From: Utricularia gibba
Taxonomy: Eukaryota > Streptophyta > Magnoliopsida > Lamiales > Lentibulariaceae
Assembly (NCBI GenBank): GCA_002189035.1
Contig: NEEC01000019.1
Location: 2,046,001-2,110,000 of the forward strand
Length of the DNA stretch: 64,000 bases
Direction: 5' to 3'
Below the pieces are notes generated by a model. That model had not been told where the DNA came from and searched no databases. It worked only from the letters and a program-made list of their open reading frames with translations. The translations under genes and the position numbers were made by a program. Positions 34,500-45,230 of the stretch are shown here, in pieces. How positions within the stretch are numbered: the first letter of the stretch is position 1; each line of letters starts with the position of its first letter.

Positions 34500-36200
34500 A
34501 AGTACTAAGAGACATGAACTACTCGAGTGTTGGGTCACAAAAAGAATGGATAAGGCAGAGCAATCTCCATTTACAGAGGAAGAAGATGCAAAGCAACAAT
34601 CATGGGATAGGTTGAAGAACTGAATTCCTGTCATTCACGTTTCATAGGTTAGAGCAAGGAGGCCGCCAGCTTCTTCCAACAAATTAACACTATGATGGAG
34701 GTGGGTGCAACCTTATGGAGGAGTGCCTAGGACTTGATGCAACTTGTTTGGAAGAAGCCCAAGTCAAACAAGAGTCGGAGAGGGAGTTGACACTTCAAAG
34801 TGAGACCTAAATCTCCAAGGACCTCACCCTTATGAAACTAGAGGAGAGTTGGGATCCCATTTACTAACTTGAAGATGATGGGATGAGCACAGAGGTTAAC
34901 TCTCATGAATAGAGACCTATTCTTCGTTCCTTGTGCTTACACATGAATTAAGAAGGCGAGTAGTAAACAATATCTCAACTTGCTTATTTTGAACTACCTT
35001 ATCAATCAAGATGTTCACTAGAGATTCTTTCTTTTGTTCGCACACCTTCTCAACATGGCCCAACTGATTCCATTTGGAACATTGCCCATCTTGTCTTATT
35101 TAGGCTAAACCTTGAGTAAGCGATCTTCTCTTGCAGTGTTTGCAAGGGGAACATGTTCTTTTCTTCTTCCTATTATGTTTCCCCTTTCCTTCTTTTCCAC
35201 CTTTTGCATTCTTTGTGTCCTACTTCACTAGATTATGTATAGCTAGAGCTCACTCCATGACCCATTCTTGTGTTGCAACCTTGCATTGTAATGCTTATAA
35301 TGCACTATACAACTTAGCAACAATCAAATTCTGATACTTTGCACTACAATTTAAAGATGAATTTTTTGGTTCAAAACTAGGTAATACAGTATGCACTGAT
35401 CTTCTTTGAAAAAAATCACATTTCCAATTATCAAGCATCTACAACTCAATAATCATCTTCATAGACTGATTAACATACATTTTGATGATTTTAGATGATA
35501 GCATGTACATACTCTCATACTGCATCTTCAAATTTGCATTATGCACTTAGAATGTGCATCCCCTTCAAACATTCATGTGATTACAAATTTATCGATACTA
35601 GAATAAAATAACACTTTTGATTGGGTTTCTCTGGCTTGTACTTCTTCAACAAGCTTCATTCTTTCTAGTGAGGCTTTGGCAACAAGCTGTTATATTTGAA
35701 TTGGTGAATTGCCTTGGAGCTATGCCTTCATTTGGATGGCTCAAATTGTGTAATTCTCACCACTAAATTTCCTTGCTCCATATCAAACCAATGCTCTAAT
35801 ACCACTTGTTAGCCGAAAAACTAGATAAAATCTCATGATTGATTGGGGGATAGGAATAGCAAAATGAAGACAAGGGACGTGTAAGAAAAAGTCTTGATCA
35901 AAGGAAGGGATTTTATCGTAAAACTAATCAGCATTCCTCGAATACACTCATTAACTCGTTAATAAGCAAGAAACTAGGCAACTAATGCACTACGCCGCAG
36001 TGCTTAACTTAAATAGCTGACTTCCACAAAACCAGGTGTGATGGGTGAACGAGTTGCCCTCTTCTTGCGGTTGTGGAGATTTGATTTGACAATATTCTGA
36101 TTTTCCAATATAGGCAAGTATGAGTTCTTCGAGTTCATGCCCTTTTCTACTTCATCCGCGTAGCTGAAATCCTTGAGATGAGTCTCAAACAGTTACACTC
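34500..36200 (-). mobile_element. Decayed Ty1/copia LTR retrotransposon, minus strand
   Basis: Reading the minus strand: an LTR-like segment (about 36200 down to 35807) with a TATTTAAG box near 36008-36015 and a terminus that reads CTAACA. It is followed at 35804-35793 by TGGTATTAGAGC, a one-base variant of the initiator-Met tRNA primer-binding site. Then comes a broken gag start with F-S-G-E-N-Y-T-I and A-I-Q-M-K-A (about 35770-35725), interrupted by stops. A zinc-knuckle remnant with C-S-P-C-K-H-C and C-S-K-W-N-Q-L-G-H-V lies at about 35155-35045. Stops and gaps are everywhere, and no protease, integrase or polymerase is visible. Outer boundaries are approximate and I could not find the second LTR. 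Confidence 0.72.
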
Positions 36201-36556
36201 AATCAGCTTCAGTTGAGGGAATGTTCTCAGCCTTTGTTGACAAGAAGAACTGGCGCCACCACAATACGAAGACGTTTATGTTCAACGCCACGGGGAGGAA
36301 AGCAGCTTACAGGCAGCCGAGTTTGGAGACACTCAGCAGTGACGCGGGCTTTTGCAATGAATTGCTCTTAATTTATCAAAAGCAAATGCAAATGCAAAAG
36401 CCTTATGGGAATTGTAAAACGTGGCTCGCCATGTGTATGTCCAGGAAACTGTATCATCCACTCAACATTGCTTTCTTCTCTTAATTGCATCAACACTCGC
36501 AACTGCCATTAACAAGAACTCAATTATTGCGCTTTCGAGCATTTTACTTTGTGTAT
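36201..36556. other. Short spacer between the copia remnant and the solo LTR
   Basis: A frame of 87 codons (36221-36484) has no recognisable motif. I see no gene. Confidence 0.4.
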
Positions 36557-36561
36557 TATAC
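36557..36561 (+). repeat. Target-site duplication TATAC, left copy
   Basis: Five bases TATAC directly before the LTR start, matched exactly by 38246-38250 after the LTR end. Confidence 0.9.
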
Positions 36562-38245
36562 TGTTGGAAGTATGCTCAAAATCCATGCAATCTAGCATCC
36601 CATAATTGTTGTTCTCTCTTTTACGGCAATGTCCAGAATTATATGTTTGGAGAATGTATTTTTAAGTTGTTAAAAATATTCGACATATTCTCTTGTAACA
36701 TGTATATTCGAATGGTTCACAGTTTGAATACTTTAATTGTGCATCATAGTTGGATTAACTGTCACCTTTGTTTATTTACTGTGTTGATAAAGTGTTTATC
36801 AAGATGTCAGAATAAACATGTGGGGGCTCATGAGATGAGCTGACCGAACATGTGACGCTGAATAACATATGCATGGTATTTTACATATATCAATAAATGT
36901 TATTCAGATTGCTTTATGGAAATCCTTCGACTTGAGGTTTCATTGTGTCTTATATATTATTGTCTTAGATTTGTTACTATTTATGCTTGTTGAAATATAC
37001 AAGTCAGCGATATTGATGGTCTAAGTTGATAGTATATGAAGATCTCTGAATAACTAAGATACGATTCATTACTCCGGGTAAACGGAGATGAGACTTCAGA
37101 TTTCCTGATTGTTTCGTCGAGTAAATTCCTGGCCAGGTTGTCGAGATATTGGAATGAGATTCCAAGTTCTCATTTTGCCGTCGAAACATGAGTTCAGGAT
37201 AATCTTAATGATCTAGATGAAATGGAATTTGACTATCCATGATTCCATTCTAGATCGAAGTCTCCAATGAAGGTATATTCATAAGGATATCAATCAAAGT
37301 TCATTATTGAATATCGGATTCAATTTTAATCGGTTGAATACAATATGCAATGTTAGGCATCTCTTGTATTTTACGAGAGACACGATATGTTGGGACAATA
37401 TCGTTGTTAGAGAAATGAAATTTCTCGCCTCTCATTACTGATTAAAAATGAACCTAGTCAATCATACACACACAAAGAATTAGAAGTTGTCCGAAACGCT
37501 TGTGATTCAGGTTTTGGTAAACTCTAGCATGTCTTTATACTTGGATCATAGGTTGGTTAAATATTGATTATATGGGCTCAGGCCCATATAGGTAACCAAG
37601 GCCCAAAATAATATGGGCCACGAGGCCTAGGCCCATATTCCTAAAGGTTCAAGCCCATATTTATTAGCCCGTTTTGGAAAGCATGCCGCATTAAAATGAT
37701 TGTCATTGCTTGGCTATGAATAGGAGGCCACTTTCCTATGGTTTTTGGAGTTCTTCTTGTGGGAAGAGGTGTACAAGCTCCGAAAGAGGAAAAGCGTTCT
37801 AGGAAGAAACGAGACCGGTGAATAGCTAGAACGAGACCGGTGAATAGCGATATGAAGAAGAGAACTCGACTCTGGTTTCGAGTTTGGTAATTTTCTTCGC
37901 TTATTCCATGTGTTTCTTCTGCGTAGATAGTCGGTGTTAATATGAGATATTAGCATTGACTTTACTGTGTTTTTCCCAATATATTGATTCAATAGTTGAA
38001 TCAAATCCTGATGTTAATATGAGATATTAACAAATAGATGTTTATTTCATGAGATGGTTTAAACATATTTTAGGCAAAATGTATGTGATACATTTGTTGG
38101 TTTTAATCTAGTCGGATTAATTTGTAGTTCGTGTGGACGAGCTAGACACATCGTTGTTTCGATATTATAAACGATATAAGATATCGCTGGTTACGAAAAG
38201 GGAAAATTTTTGTTTTTCCCACCTTCCGCTGCGCGTAACCCAACA
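36562..38245 (+). mobile_element. Complete solo LTR of a copia-type retrotransposon, 1684 bp
   Basis: Starts TGTTGG at 36562 and ends CCAACA at 38245, a perfect six-base inverted terminal repeat of the TG...CA class. It is flanked on both sides by the identical five-base duplication TATAC, so both ends are exact. The beginning TGTTGGAAGTATGC resembles starts of known plant copia LTRs. There is no internal coding region, primer site or second LTR, which is the product of recombination between two LTRs. Inside are a site II cluster (37573-37657), a TATA-like CTATGAATAGG at about 37713-37723 indicating plus-strand transcription, a tandem duplication around 37809-37850 (unit with GAGACCGGTGAATAGC), and a repeated TGTTAATATGAGATATTA at about 37935 and 38012. 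Confidence 0.93.
37573..37657 (+). promoter_or_regulatory. Cluster of six TGGGCY (site II) elements plus TATA-like box in the solo LTR
   Basis: TGGGCT at 37573, GGCCCA at 37581, 37600 and 37630, TGGGCC at 37614 and AGCCCA at 37652: six elements on both strands in 85 bases. A TATA-like CTATGAATAGG follows 56 bases later. This is the layout of an LTR promoter with a TCP-responsive U3; activity is inferred. Confidence 0.6.
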
Positions 38246-38250
38246 TATAC
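38246..38250 (+). repeat. Target-site duplication TATAC, right copy
   Basis: Exact match of the left copy at 36557-36561. Confidence 0.9.
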
Positions 38251-38371
38251 TTGTGATGCTGTTTCCACAAACAAAAGCAACATAATCACACACCTTACAT
38301 TTGACATACAATTGCATCTCTCGCCACTCGTATAGGTACGTGCCACTACATTATTAGGAGACTGGCAACCC

Positions 38372-39326
38372 CTATGCTTTAAAGGGTGCTCGGCGTGGAA
38401 CCCCTTTTCTTCTTCTTGCAACGCTCGTCGGAGTTGCCGGGCGCGCCCTCGATGAGCTTTCGGGCAGCTCCTCCTCCTCTTCCTTGGGTGATGACGTGGA
38501 CAGGGATACTCCTTCTCCATCCCTTTGCATAGATTGCGGAATGAACGTTACATTCATATTCCTCTTTACCCCTGAGAGCTGAGCAGCATGTGTTCAACCA
38601 TGAGTTGAAAATATTACTAACACATTGTAGCAGATGGTAGAGGTGACAATGAAGGAAAACACAAAAAAAAAAAAAACACACATAAAAAGAAGACAATGAT
38701 GGGTATTGAATTGGGGCGTTACGGGTATGAAAACTTGAAAAGGATCCGGATCGCGATGGATGGTTGGAGTTGGGATCTTTTCTCCCTATTTCGGGATACA
38801 ATTCGCGTAGTATGCAGTGTGGTGTTGTACCTTACATCCAAGGGAGCAGAAGCGGAATGTATCCAAGAGACTTCTACCGCAGATTTCGCAAACGTGGGAT
38901 ACGGCTTTGCTTACTTTAGGCTGAGGCCTTTCGTTCAGGAACAAAACCCTGGCGCTGTTTATTACATATGTCTGTACTTCATCTATGTCCAAAACCTTCT
39001 GGATCTCCGACACCCGGACCACGTCGTGGTACGAGGATCTTCTTATCTGACAAGACAAGACAAAACAAAACAGAAAAAAAAACAACCGTTTTAATTCCTT
39101 GTTTTTTTTTACCTTGGGAGGGGTTGCAGAAGAAATGAAGCACCCGTACCTGAATGACTCGATGGTCCTCGTGCCTTGAGCTGCGGCAGTAGAAGCAGAA
39201 GGAGTCGCAGTTACAATCCAAACAGAACATGTTGCATTCGCTGCGGGATGCGTCGCCGTGAATCCGGCAGACATGGAAGAAGGAGGTTGTCAGCAACCGC
39301 TCTAGCCACGGCGGCACCGCGGCCAT
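38372..39326 (-). CDS. PLATZ-family zinc-binding transcription factor
   Basis: A plant-specific nuclear zinc protein that binds AT-rich DNA. Three exons on the minus strand: 39150-39326, 38831-39046 and 38372-38578, totalling 600 bases, 199 residues in exact phase. It begins [20 protein letters not shown], then [20 protein letters not shown] and [17 protein letters not shown] (the Cys/His cluster). Exon 2 has [20 protein letters not shown] and [20 protein letters not shown], then [20 protein letters not shown], the second zinc signature. Exon 3 is low-complexity: acidic [12 protein letters not shown], then basic [15 protein letters not shown]. Some PLATZ proteins are reported to act with RNA polymerase III; that is family knowledge only. 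A solo LTR ends 126 bases past the stop codon. Confidence 0.92.
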
Positions 39327-40911
39327 GCCGAAAGGGGGTTCCGGATATCTACCTACAGCATTACGAAAAATGGGGAAGAAGAGGAGGCTTTAAAAGAACA
39401 TTGGAAGATGGGGAGGGGAGGGGGGGTGGGGGTGCGGGGCTGAGGATGAAAGGGAAGATTGGGTGTCAAGACTCAAGAGGGAGAGGGACGGAAGGCAGAA
39501 GGGGTGGGTTGGTGCAACTTGGGAGTGTCTGCTGTATGTATACATGATGGTGTGGTATGTACGCTCGCGTCTCTTACCGTAGGCAGGCATTCATTTCATT
39601 TCGTAGCACAAGTCGCCGGCTGGCCCGGCCCGATACGCCGCCGTTTCGTGTCCTTGGCCGGCCTCCTCCCTCTGACGAAAATACCCTGGCCTCTTCCCCT
39701 TTAGCGAAGGGGAGGGAGGGGAGTTATTAGGAACTAATTGGATGGCTTAAGTATCATTAAGTGCAGATTAGCGTGCAGTGTAGGGTTAGGCGTTAGCTGT
39801 AGAAAAACAAAGCAAGCTAGTAGGGATAGAGTGGCCACTGGGCAGGGCTGGGCAGACACCCTCATGTGTGCGCAAATTTCGACCCGGAAAGGGAAAGCAA
39901 GGGGTGAAATTATAATCCATCCATCCATCCATCATAATCAATATTCAATTAGTCCACCGCTCCGACCTAAAAGTAACCAACACAAATTCCAGATTTCTTC
40001 TTAAAAATTTTTGCTCCCCAATTTTCATTTAATGCGACACCTATCCTACGTAGGGAGGGGAAATTATAAAGAAGGGAAAAAGACGGCTTGTTTTTCTTTC
40101 TCCCCGGGTCTCGCTATCGAGGCAACAATACTAACCGAACTACCACAAGAAAGAAAGAATGTCAACTCTACTGCACTCGAGTCTCGTCTCTCCTCTGCCG
40201 ACACACATCAACACCACAACTACCATTAAAAACACCCACCATTGGAGTAGTGAAGGAGGAAGCGGAACCCTGGCGCAGTCCTCAATACTACTGCCTTTTA
40301 AGTTCCACAGTCCATGAGAGAGGAAGAAATTATTTGTTGTCACGATCATGGGCGCGAGCATATGGCATGTACCCGGCAGGTTCAACAAGCGGGCAATTTC
40401 CAATGATGCTCATGCTACTCAAGGTATACAACACATGCTGCGCAGCCAGCCAATAGAGATAGCAACACACCGAAGCAACAAAAACTTAGCACATGTACAG
40501 ATCATAAAGCTGATTGCTTGACAAACCACAATCTTCCTGATCTCTTTCCTTGGTTGTTCGAGCCTTTCCTGCTACCTATGCAATGAGACTCGCTCTCGTG
40601 ATTCATAGGCAGTTCAATAACACAGAAGGGATACATATATTGGGGGGGGGGGGCAGGGGGGCAGGTTAACCCATAAACCACTCAACGAAAAAAAAAAAAG
40701 AAAAAATCTCCAATGTGTTTGGATTTTTACTACAAACAAAACAGTCAATGAACCTTGTGAACATCATTTACAAAAGGAACGAAATTGTAAATACCATGGC
40801 AGACCAAATTACGCACAGCTTAGTTCCAGGAAAATCTGACACTCACTTTCTGGAAACAAGACACGGCTGAAAATATGGGGGCTAGTTTTTTTCTGCAAAA
40901 ACCAACAGCAA
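39327..40911. other. PLATZ promoter and LOS4 3' flank
   Basis: No gene is supported. The PLATZ promoter has a strongly G-rich stretch at 39409-39440 on the plus strand. A G12 run at 40642-40653 followed by G6 at 40656-40661 lies in the LOS4 3' flank. A (CCAT) array lies at about 39917-39933. Confidence 0.5.
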
Positions 40912-43266
40912 TCACAGAAGGCCTGCATTCCCAAGGGCAGCTTTAAACTCCTTCTCATTATTCCATGGACCAACCTGAAAAAGAAGGAGAAGAGACCTAA
41001 GCAATGTGATAGGGAAACTCCCAGTACCCTGATTATACAAAATGTTACCTCATCAATGTGTATATTAAAGTGTCTCTCAATTTTGGCCAAGATGGAATCA
41101 TCTCTATCATCAGAAATCAAATTAAAGACAGCGCCTAAGAAAAAAAGATCGTTCAGTGATGGATGACATATGTGCTCACACCCACTACGACCTCAAGATT
41201 CTCCAAAAAAAAAAAAAAAAGCATTTGCGTGTGTTTCATTCATTAAAGTGTAATCATGGAGATGGTGGAGCATGATTGAAGCTGGAATTAGCATGAAAAT
41301 ATGGTACCTTTGCGGCCAAAGCGACCTGCCCTTCCAACCCGATGCAAGTAAAGTTCACAATTAGGCTCTGAAGGCCTATCATGTATCACAGGGAGATCAA
41401 AATTGATCACCAGATTAACCTATGATGTGACACTACCAAGAGGTCACAATATAAAAAAGGAAGAGGTAATAACTTATATACAGGGAAAAAAAACAGTAGC
41501 ACGATTTAGAACCTGCTGCTGGTCAAAGCCTCGAGCAAGCAGGTCTGTTGAAATCAGCACTTGAGTCAAACCTTTCCTGAACTCATCTATAATTTTGTCC
41601 CTTTTCTCTTGAGTCAAGGCACCTTGAATGGTGGTAACCTCATAACCTAGGTTGACAAGAGATTTATGCAAACTGATAGCACTGTTCCTGGTCTTCACAA
41701 ATATAATTGTTTGTCCCACTTCTGCAAGGTCAAGTATCTGGTCTTTGATCACCATGATCTTCGTAAGTTCATCAGGGCAACGAACCTTATACTGCTTCAC
41801 AGAATCTAGTGACAGTTCTTCCTTTTTAACAAACATTTGATTATAATCACGTACAAATATCTCCTCGACTATCTTTGAGACAAAAGATTTCACAGCATCA
41901 CTGAAAGTGGCTGAGAACAAAAGGACCTAAAACACGATATTCCATATCAGGATTAACATCATGCATGTTTCTTTTTGTCATGATCGACCAAGCATGCCTA
42001 TGAGAGGTACCTGGCAATTTAAGTTCCCTCTAGAAATGGCCCTCATGATGCTCACAGAACTGTCTCGAAAACCAGTCTACAGCATAGGTAAAAACAGGCA
42101 ACATATTCATTTATATTGTGATAATATTAACTGAACATGATAACGTTTTAGGAAACGTTATCAACATAAAGATAAGCCCATGTAACATAATCAGGACCAG
42201 ATGACCAGATAAGAAAATCATTACCTCTTCTAGCATGTGGTCAGCCTCATCGAACACTAGAATCTTCATATAACTCATGCCTAACTTCCTTGCGTCGATC
42301 CACTTCAGAATTGTCCCAGGAGTGCCGATAATTACCTGTTCTGTCACCGCAGGCATCTTTTTTGGTGGTATATAGTTTGTTGGATCTGATGGTATTGCTA
42401 ATTTCGAAGTTATGCCAGTAAACTTTCCCATCCTCAACAGAACCTCAAGATTCTGTAAAATTTATCACATTACACAAATAAAACCTAGTTAGGCGGCAAG
42501 AAATACATCAACAATCAGTAGAAGACTTCGGCATACATGGAAATATTGGTCCAGAACAGTCAAACAAATATCATCCCATAATTTTACATCTGTGAATTTT
42601 ATGAATTCAGGATATAAGACGAGCTTAAAAAATAACCTGAATAGCTAACTCTCTGGTGGGGCAGATGCACAAAGCTTGGGGAGCCATCAATTTTGGATCA
42701 ACCCGACTCAGCATTCCAAGAGTGAAACATGTTGTCTTGCCAGAACCATTGTGAGCTTGAGCAATCAAATTCTTGAAAGGGGGAGTTAGTATCATCGGCA
42801 GACTAATTGCTTGTATCTTGCTAGGTTTCTGGAACTTCATCTCCACGTACAAACCTTTCAGCAATTCTGGTGACAAGTTCAATTCCTCAAATGTCCTGGC
42901 TGATGTGTATGGAGTGTCCCCAGAAGTAATCTGAAATGCAAACGTTGAAAACCTAAATACATCAACATGCAACGACACGACGGAGGCAAGGTAAGTCAAA
43001 CCAGAACAAATGACAGTTCAAAAAAACCCAAACCCTAAGCATAACTATTCGTAAACTAGCTGTAAGAATAAAGAATAGAAGATTACTGCTTGGATTCTGG
43101 AATCATCAGGTTCCAAGATCTCGCTCTTTTGAGATTTAGACTCGTCCACAACTAGGTCGTCGAACTCGTCGGCAGCCTCATCACTGACGTCCGCCCAACT
43201 CTTAGATTTGGATGGCTCCGGCGGGCGTGTTGCCGTGTCGACGTGCGTGGTCGTCGAGTCGGCCAT
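40912..43266 (-). CDS. LOS4: DEAD-box RNA helicase LOS4/DBP5-like (mRNA export)
   Basis: An ATP-dependent RNA helicase that remodels mRNPs at the nuclear pore for mRNA export. Eight exons on the minus strand: 43087-43266, 42637-42930, 42452-42225, 42011-42076, 41513-41926, 41308-41419, 41049-41134 and 40912-40974, totalling 1443 bases, 480 residues in exact phase. Motifs in order: Q motif region [15 protein letters not shown]; motif I AHNGSGKT; Ia PTRELA; Ib GTPG; II DEAD in [18 protein letters not shown] in [44 protein letters not shown]. The acidic N-terminus ([17 protein letters not shown]) and the end AALGNAGLL fit the LOS4 group. Start ATG at 43266; a longer frame upstream starts with a non-ATG codon. 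A telo-box AAACCCTAA lies at 43030-43038 in intron 1. Confidence 0.95.
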
Positions 43267-44319
43267 CGTAGAAAGCACTAGAACAGGAGAGTGAGACGGT
43301 GCGCGAGAATAATAGGAACGAGAGGGCGGAGAGAAGGAAGGAAGGAAGGAAAAGCAGTCGTTAATCTTCTCCTCTCTGGGTCAAATACACAGCACTGAAG
43401 CCCAATAAGCAAAACAAGTGCTTCGGTTGAAGGAACAACAATTCTATGGGTCCGCCCAAAGGTTTCCTCGCAGCGCAGTCTTGTCGTGGGAGCAGCTCTA
43501 CAGCAATTTCCATGGGCCCAAAGGTTTCATATCAACACAATTCATGGGCCCAAAGGGAACGTCTATCCAACGCAATCTATCTATACATATAAGTGATTTT
43601 ATTTTATTCTAAAATATGTTTTTTAACACATATTAAAATTTTTTATATCTAATTTATACTCCATTTTCTCATTAATCTATATTATTTTTTATTTTTTATA
43701 CTAATTTGTTTTTTGGAAAACAATTGTTTTTTTTGTAAATAATTAAGGTATTTTTGAATAAATTTTTCCAATAGTTTATAGGTTTGAGAGTGCACAAAAT
43801 TGGACATAAAAATAGATCCATCATGAAGATATGATCTAAAATTAGAATCTCAGATAAAGATTTAAAGATAAACTTAAAAATTTACATCATATATAGATAG
43901 AATATCTTATATAATCCTATCACAAACTAAATATAAAATTCAAATTTGCTCTTTTATAAATTTCTTACTCTTTTAGTCATTATAGATGTATTTCGAACGC
44001 TAATCTGTTAGAGTAATATGATATAATCAAGTTTATAATAATTTATTGATTAAATGTGATTTACGTTTCTTGTATAGTTGAACTTTACGAATCACGTGCG
44101 CTCACTTGATTAATCAGATCCTTAATTTTAACATGATAACAGAGTGATTGTCTGGTAATCTAAAATGAACTTGACATGATATTGTGTATGCAATTAGCTG
44201 CACCCGTCGGTTTTTGTCATGTCTTAAATTAATACATTGGGAGGCAGCAAAGTGGTTACTGTGATATCTAAAAGAAACAACTTATCGCCCATTGAACTAT
44301 GATTGAAAACACTAAAGCA
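43267..44319. other. LOS4 promoter region and AT-rich spacer
   Basis: The LOS4 leader and promoter carry two copies of CATGGGCCCAAAGG at 43511-43524 and 43543-43556 (site II elements), plus a related GCCCAAAGGTTTC at 43454. With the intronic telo-box this is the usual promoter grammar of growth-related plant genes. Bases 43570-44100 are AT-rich with no gene. Confidence 0.5.
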
Positions 44320-45230
44320 AGTCTTGTGTTTATGTGGATTCTGATTCAGCTAGGGATATTGATTCTTGAAGATCCATGACATGTCTGATCAATGTCTTGG
44401 ATGGAGGTGACGTCACCTGGATGCCGTCTCTTCGTATCTTCAACAATGTGTGGAACTCTCTTCTACTAACGCAAAGTACATGACCCTTATCAAGGTAGGG
44501 AAGGAGGTAATTTGGCTAGATCGATTTCCAAAAGAACTTAATTGATCAACATAGGATTACAAACTAAAACTTTTGTGTAATAACTAGAGTGTCATAAATA
44601 TGAGCAAGCATGCAATTGACATACGCCGCCACTGGATTCATGAAGTATTGAAGGAGCATCTAATTGAGCTCGTGAAGGTCAGCGCAGTTGATAATGTTGC
44701 TGATATGATGACAAAACATTAATGTTCTCTCGACATCAGATGTTGGTTCGAGAGGTAGGCCTGGTTCTACAATGATGAATCAGATGGCACCACTTGCGCT
44801 GGGAAGTGATTGTGAGCTAAACTGTCAGCACGTTTAGTAGGCAGGCAGACGGTGTGAAGCAATGCTGGGTAGTTTGCCTGGTGGGTGGGTTTTCTCCCAT
44901 TACGCACAGGAAGGTTCGTGGAATGAGTGTCTTCTGATCTACAACGGTGTGTAGTGAGGTAGAGATGTAGGTGTGTGCAAATTCTGCCTGTTTTGAGACT
45001 GATCACAACTTGGGTGATCTGAGCTGGGTTCACTTCCTGTATCGTGTATTCTTTACAAAGCATAGTGAATTCGCAAGTTGAGTGATTGGGTTAGCATCAG
45101 GAGGTTTCCCCACTTGGGGTTTTACCTGGCTAAACATTGTATCTTGTTATTTCATTTATGCACATCCGATCACGAGTACACACACTTACAAAACCACACC
45201 ATCCATCCGTAAAAGCCTCCACCAGGTTGG
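44320..45230 (+). mobile_element. Ty1/copia RNase H remnant with probable 3' LTR
   Basis: Bases about 44328-44715 on the plus strand translate, across several frameshifts, into the C-terminal RNase H region of a copia polyprotein: Y-V-D-S-D-S-A-G-D, then V-T-W-M-P, L-Q-Q-C-V-E-L-S-S-T with K-Y-M-T, G-K-E-V-I-W-L-D-R-F, K-H-A-I-D-I-R-R-H-W-I-H-E-V-L and N-V-A-D-M-M-T-K. This order matches the conserved end of copia elements. The following sequence (about 44750-45230) has an LTR-like character, with TTTCCCCACTTGGGGTTTTACC near 45103, but I could not fix its ends or a duplication. The rest of the element is missing. Confidence 0.75.

Noticed and set aside
36221-36843. Two overlapping plus-strand frames (87 and 140 codons) considered as a gene cut by the solo LTR
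   Set aside because: The second frame runs into the LTR itself and neither has a known motif; sequence beyond the LTR is PLATZ 3' flank, not a continuation.
43500-43560. Duplicated GGGCCCAAAGG motif considered as transposon termini
   Set aside because: Too short, same orientation, no target duplication; better explained as promoter elements.
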